From contig NZ_CP031728.1 in assembly GCF_008806975.1 (NCBI RefSeq), positions 310,001 through 374,000 on the forward strand: 64,000 nucleotides of DNA, read 5' to 3'. The stretch comes from Cellvibrio sp. KY-GH-1. GTDB taxonomy: Bacteria > Pseudomonadota > Gammaproteobacteria > Pseudomonadales > Cellvibrionaceae. Below, piece after piece: positions 15,905-25,582 of the stretch. The position numbers and the translations under genes were made by a program. The notes beneath the pieces are model-generated. The model had not been told where the DNA came from. It did no database searches and saw only the letters and a list, made by a program, of their open reading frames with translations. Numbering within the stretch: the first letter of the stretch is position 1; the number at the start of each line of letters is the position of its first letter.

Positions 15905-17809
15905 CTATTGTTTCAATCCCAGCCGTTTAATGCGCGAAGCCAGTGTTGTGGGTTTTATTTTCAATAGCGCGGCGGCGCCATCATCTCCAAATAATTTCCA
16001 GTCGCATTGCTCAAGTGCAGCAAGCATGTTGCGCTTTACTCGATCCTGCATTTCATCATCGGGAATGATATTTTCCCCTGTCACAGTTTCTGCTTTGATG
16101 ATAGCTTCCTGTGTGCTGGTGCTTAGTGGTAAATCTATAGTCACTCGACCTTGCTGTGAGGTGATGGCGGCACGTTCCATAACATTTTGCAGCTCGCGAA
16201 TATTGCCGGGCCAATTATAGCTTTGGAGTGGTTTTAAGTCGCTCTGGCGCAGCTTGCAGTCCTTTTTACCAAATTTTTGACTGGCTTGTTCAAGGAAATG
16301 GGTTGCCAGCAAATTGATATCTGTGCCGCGCTCGCGCAGGGGTGGTGAATGGATGGGAAATACATTTAGACGGAAGTATAAGTCCTCACGGAAGCGATGG
16401 GCTTCGGCTTCTTTTTTCAAATCCCGATTAGTTGCCGCAATTATGCGTACATCGACATTGCGGGTTTTTTCTTCCCCGACGCGTTCGAGTTGTCCTTCTT
16501 GCAGTACTCGCAGTAATTTACTTTGTAACTCTATTGGAATTTCGCCTACTTCATCCAAAAATAGAGTGCCGCCATTGGCCAATTCAAAGCGGCCAATGCG
16601 GTCGCGCACCGCGCCGGTGAATGCTCCGCGAATATGGCCAAAGAATTCACTTTCAAATAATTCGTGAGGAATTGCGGCGCAATTAACGCGAATCATGGGT
16701 TTGTCTTTGCGGCTGCTGGCGTCGTGGATGGCGCGTGCGATCAATTCTTTGCCGGTGCCGGATTCGCCGGTGATCAGCACTGCAGCTTCCGTTTGCGCGA
16801 CTAGCTCGATTTGTTGGTGAATACGTTTTATCGCTGTGCTTTCGCCGATAATGCCGTGATAGCGCTGTTCACTTAAAATTTCCTGCTGTAAGTAGGCGTT
16901 TTCATCTTCAAGGCGCGCTTTTAGTTCGCTAACTTCTGTTAACGCTTCGCGCAATTTTTTTTCGGTTTCTATGCGTTGGCTGATATCGCGAAATACGACT
17001 ACCGCACCAATAATGCTGCCATCGGAAATTATTGGTGTGCTGGTAAATTCAACCGGGAAGGGCGTTCCGTCGTGTTTCCAGAATACTTCCTGAATGCCTT
17101 CGTGCACTACGCCATCCCGAATTGCCGCGTAAATCGGGCATTCTTCAACAGGGTAGTGGGTTCCATCATCGTGGGTGTGGTGATGCACGTAATGAATGTT
17201 TTGCCCAAGTACATCGCCATCGGTGCGACCCAATAGTCGTTTGGCGGCGGGGTTGATAAAGGTGCATAGCCCGTTGGTGTCTACACAATAAATCCCATCG
17301 CCTACGGATGTAAGCATTAATAAATTATCGCGTTCACCTTGCTGGAAAATAGAGCGCAAATGTTTCCATTCGAGGATGCCGTTGCGTGCGAGTCGGTCGG
17401 CTTCGGCTTTATCGCGCTGGCGTTCTTCAAGGTCGATATCTTTAATCGATACCACTAAATACTCGCGGCCTTTAATCACGGTGCGCGATGCAGATAACTC
17501 CACCGGGATATGCATATCATTTTTTAACCGGCAGGAAATGCGTTTGCTTTTGGCGTGACCGCGTTGCATTGCTTCCTGGGTAAACACAATCAATTGCCCC
17601 AGTTCGCGCCCGTGGATATAAGAGATGGGCATCTTCAAGATTTCCTGCCGATCAAACCCCAGCATCTGAGTGGCGGCGATATTGCAGTCGATGTATTTGT
17701 TCTCCTGCGGATCAAGCAGCATTAACGGCTCCGGGCACTGCTCGAATGCGGCATTGCGCATCCAGTAGGCAAGGCGGCCCCATTCTTCGGATGAGTCTGT
17801 ATCTAGCAT
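15905..17809 (-). CDS. PAS-PAS sigma-54-dependent activator, likely regulator of the Nit1C cluster
   Basis: 634 residues. Two PAS domains (about residues 15-125 and 160-285; the second has the [11 protein letters not shown] and [11 protein letters not shown] motifs), a coiled-coil linker, an AAA+ domain with Walker A GESGTGKE, the sigma-54 contact loop GAFTGA, Walker [10 protein letters not shown] and an Arg finger region, and a C-terminal Fis-like helix-turn-helix ([17 protein letters not shown]). It would sense a small ligand or redox state through PAS and open sigma-54 promoters. Divergent from the Nit1C genes, whose candidate sigma-54 promoter and activator site lie in the 285-base gap. 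The ligand is not readable from sequence. Confidence 0.9.
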   Translation of the reverse strand: MLDTDSSEEWGRLAYWMRNAAFEQCPEPLMLLDPQENKYIDCNIAATQMLGFDRQEILKMPISYIHGRELGQLIVFTQEAMQRGHAKSKRISCRLKNDMHIPVELSASRTVIKGREYLVVSIKDIDLEERQRDKAEADRLARNGILEWKHLRSIFQQGERDNLLMLTSVGDGIYCVDTNGLCTFINPAAKRLLGRTDGDVLGQNIHYVHHHTHDDGTHYPVEECPIYAAIRDGVVHEGIQEVFWKHDGTPFPVEFTSTPIISDGSIIGAVVVFRDISQRIETEKKLREALTEVSELKARLEDENAYLQQEILSEQRYHGIIGESTAIKRIHQQIELVAQTEAAVLITGESGTGKELIARAIHDASSRKDKPMIRVNCAAIPHELFESEFFGHIRGAFTGAVRDRIGRFELANGGTLFLDEVGEIPIELQSKLLRVLQEGQLERVGEEKTRNVDVRIIAATNRDLKKEAEAHRFREDLYFRLNVFPIHSPPLRERGTDINLLATHFLEQASQKFGKKDCKLRQSDLKPLQSYNWPGNIRELQNVMERAAITSQQGRVTIDLPLSTSTQEAIIKAETVTGENIIPDDEMQDRVKRNMLAALEQCDWKLFGDDGAAALLKIKPTTLASRIKRLGLKQ

Positions 17810-17840
17810 GGCGGATTGTCCGGTGTCGTGTAAGTTGCTC

Positions 17841-17895
17841 TACGCAAGTGAGTAGACTAATGCTACGCACTTGCGTATTTCGATGCAATTGCGTA
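17841..17895. promoter_or_regulatory. candidate upstream activator sites for the Nit1C regulator
   Basis: A perfect 10-bp inverted repeat, TACGCAAGTG (17841-17850) and CACTTGCGTA (17868-17877), plus a third copy CAATTGCGTA (17886-17895) with one change. It lies about 125-175 bases upstream of the candidate sigma-54 promoter and just in front of the activator gene, the usual position for an enhancer that could also serve autoregulation. Confidence 0.65.
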
Positions 17896-18017
17896 GTGAA
17901 AATTTCCTGATTATTAATGGGGCTGGGTGTACGGAGCCTGTTCAGGGTGGCGCTAACGCTCTGTTTTTAATAGATATTTAAAATAATTGCTAATCCTGAT
18001 ATCGCTTCACCTGCAAC

Positions 18018-18033
18018 TGGTACGGATGTCGCA
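18018..18033 (+). promoter_or_regulatory. candidate sigma-54 promoter of the Nit1C operon
   Basis: TGGTACGGATGTCGCA compared with the consensus TGGCACG-N4-TTGCA: the GG (18019-18020) and GC (18031-18032) are kept with exactly 10 bases between. Two positions differ. It lies 62 bases before the first gene and next to a divergent sigma-54 activator. Confidence 0.65.
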
Positions 18034-18094
18034 ATAGGGGTAGTACGGCTTGAATAAAGTCGCTCAACCTAACCCAAATTACGAGGAAACCGCT

Positions 18095-18577
18095 ATGCCA
18101 GCCGTGGATATCCCCCATTACCAAACCGGTGACTTTCTGGTCGATTACGAAGAAAAAGTGTTTGAGGATGTACAAGCTGAACCCGGCGCAAAAGCGCTCT
18201 TGACCTTTCACACCGTGGCCTTTGAAGGTTCGATTGGTCTGGTGAACTTGTTACAAGCCAAGCGCATTTTACGCAAAGGGTTTGAGACCAAAATATTGCT
18301 TTACGGCCCAGGTGTTTTGTTGGGTGTTCAGCGCGGTTTCCCGACTCTGGGCGCGGAAGCGTTTCCCGGCCACCTCGCTTACAACGCGCAACTGAAAGCG
18401 TTTATGGCGGAAGGTGGTGAGGTATATGCCTGCCGATTTGCATTGCAGGCACTTTACGGTCAAACCGAAAAAGCATTGATAGAAGGTATTCGCCCGATTA
18501 ATCCACTCGACGTAATGGATCTGCAACTGTTGATGCGCCGTGAAAATGCATTTGTTGTCCACACCTGGACGACGTGA
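18095..18577 (+). CDS. nitB: Nit1C protein, MSMEG_0572/Sll0783 family
   Basis: 160 residues; first gene of a complete Nit1C cluster. A conserved protein ([20 protein letters not shown] core, [15 protein letters not shown], then [19 protein letters not shown]) with a DsrE-like fold appearance, annotated in databases as a nitrogen-starvation-response protein. Exact role unknown. Start at 18095 with ACGAGGAAACC upstream; the frame is open further 5' but lacks a ribosome site. Followed after 81 bases by the nitrilase. Confidence 0.85.
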   Translation: MPAVDIPHYQTGDFLVDYEEKVFEDVQAEPGAKALLTFHTVAFEGSIGLVNLLQAKRILRKGFETKILLYGPGVLLGVQRGFPTLGAEAFPGHLAYNAQLKAFMAEGGEVYACRFALQALYGQTEKALIEGIRPINPLDVMDLQLLMRRENAFVVHTWTT

Positions 18578-18658
18578 TTTTTATTACACAATTTTTCTAA
18601 TTTTTTTATCGACCAACCTTTTTCGACATTAATTTTTTAACTCAAATCAGGGTTTCCT

Positions 18659-19699
18659 ATGAACAAAGTCGTGGCTGCTGCCGTTCAGTGCAGCCCGGTG
18701 CTTTACTCTTGCGCCGGAACTGTAAATAAAATTTGCGATTGGATTGCAGATTTGGGCAAACAAGGGGTGGAGCTTGCCGTGTTCGCGGAAACCCTGGTGC
18801 CTTACTACCCGTATTTTTCGTTTATCCAGGCGCCCTGTGCGATGGGTTCACAACATCTATTATTGATGCAGGAATCCGTAGAGGTCCCATCCATCTATAC
18901 CCAACAAATTGCCGCTGCCGCAAAAGCGGCGAAGATGGTTGTTTCGGTGGGTGTTAATGAACGTGACGGCGGCTCTATCTATAACGCGCAATTATTATTT
19001 GATGCGGATGGTCAGCTCGTTCAGCACCGCCGAAAAATTACGCCGACATTCCATGAGCGGATGGTGTGGGGGCAGGGTGACGGTTCCGGTTTGTGCGCGG
19101 TGGATACAGCAGTGGGCCGTGTTGGTTCGCTCGCGTGCTGGGAACATTACAATCCCCTCGCGCGCTACGCGTTAATGGCAGATCGCGAACAAATTCATGT
19201 AAGTATGTTTCCCGGTTCGTTGGTCGGCGAAATTTTTGCCGAGCAAATTGAAGCTACTATTCGTCACCATGCGTTGGAATCCGGTTGCTTTGTAGTAAAT
19301 GCAACCGGGTGGTTAACGCCGGAACAGCAAGCTCAAATCGTAAAAGATACCGGTGGGCCTATCGCGGCAATTAGCGGTGGTTGTTTTACAGCAATTGTGT
19401 CTCCGGAAGGAAAATTACTCGGGACTCCGTTACGTAGTGATTCCGGCGAGGGCGCTTGCATCGCCGAACTGGATTTTAATCTCATCAATAAACGTAAACG
19501 CATGATGGATTCCGTGGGGCACTATAGTCGCCCTGAATTGCTCAGTTTGCTTGTCAATAAAAATCCGGCAAGCCATACGCGTCCGCTAACGCAAGCTGTT
19601 ACTTCCACAGAGAAAAATGAGCAGCAAGATGTTGCTGCAGGCGTAACGCTTGCTACGTGCCTTTCTACTGCAAATGCATTTAGTGCAAGCAACTTTTAA
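18659..19699 (+). CDS. nitC: nitrilase (branch 1, Nit1C)
   Basis: 346 residues, carbon-nitrogen hydrolase fold. The catalytic triad is visible: Glu44 in [10 protein letters not shown], Lys126 in [19 protein letters not shown], and Cys160 in ACWEHYNPL. Such enzymes hydrolyse nitriles to acids and ammonia. Nit1C clusters have been linked experimentally to growth on cyanide as nitrogen source in Pseudomonas fluorescens NCIMB 11764, so the true substrate may derive from cyanide. Start preceded by CAGGGTTTCCT. The last about 35 residues are low-complexity and look non-conserved. Confidence 0.92.
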   Translation: MNKVVAAAVQCSPVLYSCAGTVNKICDWIADLGKQGVELAVFAETLVPYYPYFSFIQAPCAMGSQHLLLMQESVEVPSIYTQQIAAAAKAAKMVVSVGVNERDGGSIYNAQLLFDADGQLVQHRRKITPTFHERMVWGQGDGSGLCAVDTAVGRVGSLACWEHYNPLARYALMADREQIHVSMFPGSLVGEIFAEQIEATIRHHALESGCFVVNATGWLTPEQQAQIVKDTGGPIAAISGGCFTAIVSPEGKLLGTPLRSDSGEGACIAELDFNLINKRKRMMDSVGHYSRPELLSLLVNKNPASHTRPLTQAVTSTEKNEQQDVAAGVTLATCLSTANAFSASNF

Positions 19700-19776
19700 T
19701 GTAATGAATTATTAGTGCAAGTAATTGGCAGTTGGTTATCAGCCGCTGTTTATTCGTAATCGGGGGATTTCTGATC

Positions 19777-20901
19777 ATGGCATTGAGCAGTCAGCAGTTA
19801 ACGAAAATCCAAACCCAGGGGCTGCGTTGGGTGGATGAAGGCAGCCTTGGCTTGACGCGGACGGGTGGTGCTGGTCCGACGGATCACAAAGCATTCAACT
19901 TTGTCAGCCAGACCAGCATGATTCCGGTGTTTAACGAGCAAATACAGCATTCGCCATTTAGCGCTAAGGCCGATGCAAACCACGAGCAGGTGTTGATTTT
20001 TGAAAACGAAAAATTGATTGCAAAAGCAGCTATGCCGGGGCGGCCAAAATTCTACGATTTAACAACGGAGGATGGAATTCCCTATTGGAAAATTGCAACA
20101 CTGCACAGCAAGGATGTGTTGGCGACAACGGTGTTGCAAGAATGTGTACGCTACCGTAACCGCGATACTTCTTGTCAATTTTGTGCGATTGAAGAATCGT
20201 TAAAAAATGGAAAAACCATCGCCCACAAAACGCCGCAACAGTTAGCAGAGGTTGCACGTGCGGCAGTTGAGTTGGATGGCGTAACCCAAATGATTATGAC
20301 GACCGGCACACCCAGAACATTGGATCGCGGTGCTGCTGTGTTGGTGGATTCCGCGCGCGCTGTGCGTTCACTGGTTGATATTCCCATTCAAGCACAATGC
20401 GAACCGCCGGATGATGATGTGTGGTTTCAGCGTTTGAAAGATGCTGGCGTGGATGCACTCGGTATGCATCTGGAAGCTGTTAGTGACCGGGTGCGGAAAA
20501 ATATTATGCCCGGTAAAGCGAGTGTTCCTCTCAGTCGTTACATGTCTGCATTTAAAGCCGCAGTGGCTGTTTTTGGGCGCGGCAATGTAAGCACTTATAT
20601 CCTCGCGGGCCTGGGGGACACCGAAGACGAAATTGTAGCGATGAGTAAGCAATTAATTGAGCTTGGTGTGTATCCCTTTGTGGTTCCTTTTGTGCCTGTC
20701 GCTGGAACGCCGCTCGAGCATCACCCTATGCCCGGCGCAGATATGCTTGACCGTATATTTAAACAACTCGGTCCTGCGTTAGTGCGCGCGGGGATTCAGT
20801 CGGATTCACTGAAAGCAGGTTGCGCAAAATGTGGTGCCTGCTCATCACTCAAAAGTTACGAACAGGAGGTGGCTCATGGCCCGGCTGCAGTATGCATTTG
20901 A
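19777..20901 (+). CDS. nitD: radical SAM protein, MSMEG_0568 family (Nit1C)
   Basis: 374 residues. The cluster motif is CVRYRNRDTSCQFC (Cys123, Cys133, Cys136), so the first spacing is nine residues, wider than the standard CX3CX2C. A second Cys group, CAKCGAC, near the C-terminus could bind an additional cluster. TIM-barrel features: HLEAVSDRVRKNIMPGKAS and TYILAGLGDTEDEI. Start at 19777 after GGGGGATTTCTGATC; the frame is open to 19732. Its 3' end overlaps the next gene by 26 bases, indicating translational coupling. Confidence 0.88.
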   Translation: MALSSQQLTKIQTQGLRWVDEGSLGLTRTGGAGPTDHKAFNFVSQTSMIPVFNEQIQHSPFSAKADANHEQVLIFENEKLIAKAAMPGRPKFYDLTTEDGIPYWKIATLHSKDVLATTVLQECVRYRNRDTSCQFCAIEESLKNGKTIAHKTPQQLAEVARAAVELDGVTQMIMTTGTPRTLDRGAAVLVDSARAVRSLVDIPIQAQCEPPDDDVWFQRLKDAGVDALGMHLEAVSDRVRKNIMPGKASVPLSRYMSAFKAAVAVFGRGNVSTYILAGLGDTEDEIVAMSKQLIELGVYPFVVPFVPVAGTPLEHHPMPGADMLDRIFKQLGPALVRAGIQSDSLKAGCAKCGACSSLKSYEQEVAHGPAAVCI

Positions 20902-21418
20902 TGACCAACAATTTACCGATTTCCGCTCACACCACATTCAAGTCAAGTTGGCCGAAAGTTCCTGGGAAAAGCAGCGCTATTTTGCCTTGCGCAAATCAGT
21001 GTTTGCGCAGGAGCAACAAATTCTGCAAGACAATGAGCAGGATGGGCAAGATTTTCGGGCAATCGCAATTGTTGCGCTCGCTGCTAATTGCGCGATTGCC
21101 GATGATGTGGTCGGTGCCGTGCGCATTTATCAGGTCGATGATGAAATCCACAATCTCTGGTTTGGTGGCCGTTTGTGTGTTGCGCGTGCCTATCGCGGTC
21201 ATCAGTCGATTGGCAAGGCATTAATTAATGAGGCGGTATCGCGCGCGAAAGATTTGGGCTGCACGCGTTTTCTCGCCAATGTGCAACCGCAAAATGAAAC
21301 CTATTTTCGTTCGGTTCATTGGCAGACGTTGGGCGTAGTAGAAGTTGCAGGGCGCCCCCATGTGCGCATGCAGGCGGAGTTAGAACATTATCCGTTTATG
21401 GGGCGGCACATATCATGA
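20876..21418 (+). CDS. nitE: GNAT acetyltransferase, MSMEG_0567 family (Nit1C)
   Basis: 180 residues. The GNAT fold is recognised by the acetyl-CoA loop region LCVARAYRGHQSIGKALIN (R-x-x-G-x-G/A-like), followed by a helix and ARFLANVQPQNETYFRS-like strand with the late beta-bulge. N-terminus reads MARLQYAFDDQQFTDF. Start ATG 20876 has CAGGAGG upstream and lies inside the end of the radical SAM gene. Its stop overlaps the next start (ATGA). Acetyl acceptor unknown. Confidence 0.87.
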   Translation: MARLQYAFDDQQFTDFRSHHIQVKLAESSWEKQRYFALRKSVFAQEQQILQDNEQDGQDFRAIAIVALAANCAIADDVVGAVRIYQVDDEIHNLWFGGRLCVARAYRGHQSIGKALINEAVSRAKDLGCTRFLANVQPQNETYFRSVHWQTLGVVEVAGRPHVRMQAELEHYPFMGRHIS

Positions 21419-22467
21419 ATAGCCTTGCAATAAGTAGTGAAATTAAAAAAGCGGCCTGTAGCAGCCGGATGCATCACCAACAAAGCGAATTGGAGTTGCT
21501 GTGCGATGAGCTGCGCATGCTGCCGGAGATTCAGGCAAAAGCTGCTATTAAATTAGCGGCAGAATTTTGTGATGACCAATCAGGTTTAACACTTGAACAG
21601 CGCTATGCGATGCCGGGCGATGATTGCGCGGCGTTCAAAATTGGCGATGGATTTCAGTTGTTGGCCATGGAAGGCATGTTGCCGGAGTTTGTAAGAACTG
21701 ATCCGCGCGCGGCGGGTTGGTCATCGGTGATGGTGAATATTAGCGATATAGCGGCGATGGGCGGCAGGCCAACCGCCATAGTAAATGCTTACTGGCATAA
21801 CGATGAAGACGCGAGTGCGATCTTATTAAAACATATGAAGCGCGCGTGCGATGTATTCGGGATTTCATTTGCAGGCGGTCACAGTAGTATTCAGTCCGGC
21901 TTTTCCGCAAACCTTGCGGTTGCAATTACTGGCTATGCAAAAAAATTATTGTCTTGTCACCACATTAAGGCCGGTCAGCGGTTATTTATGTTAACGGACT
22001 TAACCGGCAGCTGGCATGGCGATTTACCCTATTGGGGCTGCGTGCAGGGAAAGACACAGGAACAAATTCGCGCACAGTGGAATTCACCGGCGGAATTAGC
22101 AGAGGCGGAATTGGCCGTTGCTGCAAAGGATATTAGCAATGGTGGATTGCTCGGTACGCTGATCATGATGCTGGAGTTGACGGGTTGTGGTGCTGTTGTG
22201 GATTTAAGTGCGATCCCGCGGCCAGAAGGTGATTTGTTTCGCTGGCTGCGCGCTTTCCAAAGTTTTGGCTTTTTACTCGCCGTAGAACCCGAAAAGGTTT
22301 CGTCATTATTACATTATTTTCAATACTCCCATTTAAGTTGTGCGCCGATTGGAAGCTTTACCGGCGATGGGAAAATTCAACTCGATCATCTGGGGGCAAC
22401 TGCCGAGTTTTGGGATATCAAAAAACAACCGCTCACCGCAATGGGAGGTGGCCATGCCATCCGTTAA
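21415..22467 (+). CDS. nitF: AIR synthase-related (PurM/ThiL/HypE-fold) protein (Nit1C)
   Basis: 350 residues. PurM/ThiL-like ATP-binding fold: GDDCAAFKIGDGFQLLAMEG near residues 60-82, VMVNISDIAAMGGRPTAIVN, and the glycine-rich AKDISNGGLLGTLIMMLE in the C-terminal domain. Such proteins activate a substrate with ATP; the substrate is unknown in Nit1C. Start fused to the previous stop as ATGA, and the next gene overlaps its end by 14 bases. Confidence 0.87.
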   Translation: MNSLAISSEIKKAACSSRMHHQQSELELLCDELRMLPEIQAKAAIKLAAEFCDDQSGLTLEQRYAMPGDDCAAFKIGDGFQLLAMEGMLPEFVRTDPRAAGWSSVMVNISDIAAMGGRPTAIVNAYWHNDEDASAILLKHMKRACDVFGISFAGGHSSIQSGFSANLAVAITGYAKKLLSCHHIKAGQRLFMLTDLTGSWHGDLPYWGCVQGKTQEQIRAQWNSPAELAEAELAVAAKDISNGGLLGTLIMMLELTGCGAVVDLSAIPRPEGDLFRWLRAFQSFGFLLAVEPEKVSSLLHYFQYSHLSCAPIGSFTGDGKIQLDHLGATAEFWDIKKQPLTAMGGGHAIR

Positions 22468-22741
22468 TTTTAAAGTCATTTGGCCCGATGGCGACCAGGC
22501 TACTTACTACTCTCCATCTACCATTGTGCATGAGCATTTGGTGGCGGGTGGTAAATACAGTCAGGCTGAATTTGATCAGCGAATACACTCGGCACTAAAC
22601 GCCGCATCAGAACGTGTGTATAAAAAATTTGGTTATTACTGTACCGCTGCCAGTGCGGAGCTGGAAAAAATTAATCGCAAACTACAGTTCTTGCGCGAAC
22701 AAGAAATTGTGGGTGAGGTTCGTGTTACGCAGCTCGGCTAA
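22454..22741 (+). CDS. nitG: Nit1C small protein, MSMEG_0570 family
   Basis: 95 residues, MPSVNFKVIWPDGDQATYYS at the start, then GGKYSQAEFDQRIHSALNAA and a helical C-terminus. Conserved in Nit1C clusters, of unknown role. Start ATG 22454 with GGGAGGTGGCC upstream, overlapping the end of the AIR synthase-like gene. Confidence 0.83.
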   Translation: MPSVNFKVIWPDGDQATYYSPSTIVHEHLVAGGKYSQAEFDQRIHSALNAASERVYKKFGYYCTAASAELEKINRKLQFLREQEIVGEVRVTQLG

Positions 22742-22794
22742 CGCAGTGTCCAATATCCATACCTACATTGGTTAATTACTTTACGGGAAATATT

Positions 22795-24093
22795 ATGAAC
22801 ATGGCTGCAACTCCATCATCTACTAGCGGAAAATCGGCAGCGACAAAAAGTCGGCAACATCACAGCGCAATTGTGATTGGTGCGGGTCAGGCCGGGCTTT
22901 CTATGAGTTACTGTTTGTCCCAGCAGGGTATCGACAATATTATTCTGGAAAAATCCAGTCAAATCGCCGATAACTGGCGCAACCAGCGTTGGGATACCTT
23001 TTGCCTGGTAACTCCCAACTGGCAATGCCAATTGCCGGGATATCCTTACCAGGGAGACGATCCAGATGGGTTTATGGTGAAGGATGAAATCGTGGCATAT
23101 CTGGAAGGCTATCGCGCCTTTTTTAGCCCGACTATTATTTTTAATAGCCCGGTAATATCTCTTACCAAAAACGGTGAGCTGTTTACGTTGGTTACTGTGG
23201 ATGCCATTTACACAGCTGACCAAGTGGTCATCGCCTGCGGCAGTTATCACGAACCGCGTGTACCGGCGATGGCAAAAAAAATGCCGGCACATATCGCCCA
23301 TGTGCATTCCAGTTTTTATAAAAATCCGGATCAGCTCCCCTCAGGAGATGTGATGGTGGTTGGTACTGGGCAATCCGGTTGCCAAATCGCAGAAGATTTA
23401 CATCTCGCCGGACGCAAAGTGCATTTATGTGTTGGCCCCGCGCCGCGTGTAAATCGCCGTTATCGCGGACGCGATGTGGTGAATTGGCTGGATGATATGG
23501 GCTACTACAATACCACATTGGAAACCCATCCGGATGGAAAAAATGCAGTGCATTCTACTAATCATTACGTAACCGGCCGTGATGGTGGGCGCGATTTAAA
23601 TCTGCGTATTTTTGCCGAGCAGGGAATGAAATTATACGGTGTATTAAAAGATACTGATGGCAAACGATTATTTTTTAACGATGACCTGAAACAAAACCTG
23701 GATTACGCAGACCAGGTTGCTGAGCGAATCGTAAAGGGTATTGAGGATTACATCCAAAGAAACAACATCAATGCCCCCGCGGATGACAACATTCGTAGCA
23801 GCTACTTGCCTGAACTGGTTACCGAGTTGGAAATTGAATCTTCAGGTATTAATTCGGTTGTGTGGTCCACTGGTTTCAATATGCGATTTGAGTGGATTAA
23901 CTTGCCGGTGTTTGAAGACAACGGTCATCCGAAACAAAATCGCGGCGTGACTGACGTGGACGGACTGTATTTTATTGGCCTTAACTGGATGCATACCTGG
24001 GGTTCCGGACGTTTCTATCAAGTAGGGCGCGATGCGGAATATTTGAGTGAAGTCATGGTGACAGTGACCCACAATTTGGTTGGTGCAATCTGA
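22795..24093 (+). CDS. nitH: flavin-dependent oxidoreductase, MSMEG_0569 family (Nit1C)
   Basis: 432 residues, class-B monooxygenase-like. FAD-binding GAGQAGLSMSYCLSQQG at about residues 28-44, NADPH-binding GTGQSGCQIAEDL at about 190-202, and the region IADNWRNQRWDTFCLVTPN typical of these flavoproteins. VYSTGFNMRF-like and GLYFIGLNWMHTWGSG segments close the fold. It probably oxidises a nitrogen compound. Start at 22795 with ACGGGAAATATT upstream; earlier in-frame starts are possible. Last gene of the cluster; 200 bases without a gene follow. Confidence 0.88.
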   Translation: MNMAATPSSTSGKSAATKSRQHHSAIVIGAGQAGLSMSYCLSQQGIDNIILEKSSQIADNWRNQRWDTFCLVTPNWQCQLPGYPYQGDDPDGFMVKDEIVAYLEGYRAFFSPTIIFNSPVISLTKNGELFTLVTVDAIYTADQVVIACGSYHEPRVPAMAKKMPAHIAHVHSSFYKNPDQLPSGDVMVVGTGQSGCQIAEDLHLAGRKVHLCVGPAPRVNRRYRGRDVVNWLDDMGYYNTTLETHPDGKNAVHSTNHYVTGRDGGRDLNLRIFAEQGMKLYGVLKDTDGKRLFFNDDLKQNLDYADQVAERIVKGIEDYIQRNNINAPADDNIRSSYLPELVTELEIESSGINSVVWSTGFNMRFEWINLPVFEDNGHPKQNRGVTDVDGLYFIGLNWMHTWGSGRFYQVGRDAEYLSEVMVTVTHNLVGAI

Positions 24094-24293
24094 TTAATTC
24101 CTGCATGCGTTAACTCTCACTTCTATTCTCTGCGTCATAGTTTTCCTCTCATAAACAGCCGCAGCACAAAAATTGTGTTGCGGCATTTCTTCCTTATGTT
24201 AAATCTCTTAATATGAGGTGCCTGCCACCTTAACGTACAGGATGTTCAATCTATGTCAAGGTAGTGGCTGTCTGATATAGAAAAGGTATAACC

Positions 24294-24800
24294 ATGCCCC
24301 AATACATAAACCCAATCATCGGCATTAAAGTCGAGTTTCCTGATAATTGGAGTTTCAGGTATTGGAAGAATAGAAAAAGTCCACCTGTTAATCCTGACGC
24401 TCATCAATCGTCATATGATGATCTACCGTCAGCTAAAAGCCCCCATAAAACCCTATTTACCGCACTGCCTCGTTATGAAAAAGGCCTTCCGCTTCTTAGT
24501 GGTTGTGTGGAGTTTGTAATGCTCTATCGCGAGGGAGGCTATGATATAGATTCTGAATTTCAACGCAATGAAGACGAAGTCATCCGTAGTTATGGGAAGC
24601 ACTGTGTCGCAGGAAATGATGCGGAATATATGCATTTTGAACAGCGATTTGATGGGTGTATTTCAATCAGACGTGTATATTACTGGCAGTATCAGCCCGA
24701 GGTTTGGATTGCCTGTATCGTTGGTGGAAACTCTTCGGAACAATTTAAAGAAGCATTATCTATTTTGGAAAATAGTAGAAAATTAAAGTTGGTTCAATAA
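24294..24800 (+). CDS. hypothetical protein
   Basis: 168 residues, soluble, no signal peptide. It starts MPQYINPIIGIKVEFPDNWS, and the middle has CVEFVMLYREGGYDID and a C-terminal VWIACIVGGNSSEQFKEAL, suggesting a small alpha/beta domain of the PsbP/SRPBCC-like kind, but I do not recognise the family. Start ATG 24294 is weakly supported by AAAAGGTATAACC upstream. 21 bases before the next gene, so co-transcription is likely. Confidence 0.65.
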   Translation: MPQYINPIIGIKVEFPDNWSFRYWKNRKSPPVNPDAHQSSYDDLPSAKSPHKTLFTALPRYEKGLPLLSGCVEFVMLYREGGYDIDSEFQRNEDEVIRSYGKHCVAGNDAEYMHFEQRFDGCISIRRVYYWQYQPEVWIACIVGGNSSEQFKEALSILENSRKLKLVQ

Positions 24801-24821
24801 ATTAAAAACCGGGAATGTATT

Positions 24822-25109
24822 ATGAGCAAGGGCTATTGGATTGTACGTGCAGATGTTACCGATATGGAAAAGTTCAAGGAATACGCCAGCAGAACTCCGG
24901 CGGCAGTTGAAAAGTTTGGTGGAAAATTTCTGGCGCGTGGAGGTAAATATGAAGTGGTTGAGGGGAGTACCCGTTCACGCAATACCATTATCGAATTTCC
25001 CTCCTATGAATCTGCATTGGCGTGCTGGGATTCAGCAGAATACCAGGATGCAAAAACCTACCGAATCGGCGGGGCGGAATTAGATGTTGTGATAGTGGAA
25101 GGTGTTTAG
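24822..25109 (+). CDS. DUF1330 family protein
   Basis: 95 residues, a dimeric alpha/beta-barrel (ferredoxin-like) fold family. Conserved pieces are GYWIVRADVTDMEKFKEYAS, FGGKFLARGGKYEVVEG, and the FPSYESALACWDSAEYQDAK helix. Role unknown. ATG at 24822 with CCGGGAATG upstream. The next gene begins 11 bases downstream. Confidence 0.88.
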   Translation: MSKGYWIVRADVTDMEKFKEYASRTPAAVEKFGGKFLARGGKYEVVEGSTRSRNTIIEFPSYESALACWDSAEYQDAKTYRIGGAELDVVIVEGV

Positions 25110-25120
25110 GAGACTAACAC

Positions 25121-25546
25121 GTGAAACAAGAGTTTATGCTGCGTGCATTAGCAGTTTCTAAAAATGCACTTCCCCATTGCATCCCAAATCCTCCAGTTGG
25201 CTGCGTGCTGGTTAAGAATGGTGCTATTGTTGCTGAAGGTTTTACCCAGGCAATTGGCGGTAACCACGCCGAAGTTGAAGCGTTTAACGCTTTTAAGGGC
25301 AACCTGGATGATGTAACGGCCTACGTAACTCTGGAGCCTTGTTCATTCGTAGGCAGAACGCCCTCCTGTGCTGCTATGCTGGCAAATTCTGGTATTAAAA
25401 ATGTTGTGGTGGCGATATTAGATCCCGACCCGAGAAATAGCGGTAAGGGTATTCAAATGCTGCAGCAAGCGGGTATCGATGTTCAGGTTGGGCTGTGTGG
25501 AGCGGCTGTTGCGGAGTTTTTAATTCCCTATTTAGGGAAATCCTGA
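25121..25546 (+). CDS. cytidine/deoxycytidylate deaminase family protein (RibD N-domain-like)
   Basis: 141 residues. Zn deaminase motifs are complete: HAEVEA (His and catalytic Glu) and PCSFVGRTPSC (two Cys ligands). IPNPPVGCVLVKNG and the PCSxxGRTPSC form closely match the deaminase half of RibD, but the reductase half is absent, so it may be a stand-alone riboflavin-type deaminase or act on a related pyrimidine. GTG start at 25121 preceded by TTTAGGAGACTAACAC. Confidence 0.87.
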   Translation: MKQEFMLRALAVSKNALPHCIPNPPVGCVLVKNGAIVAEGFTQAIGGNHAEVEAFNAFKGNLDDVTAYVTLEPCSFVGRTPSCAAMLANSGIKNVVVAILDPDPRNSGKGIQMLQQAGIDVQVGLCGAAVAEFLIPYLGKS

Positions 25547-25582
25547 CTTTTATTTAACAACAATTTTGAGGGAGCATTTTTC

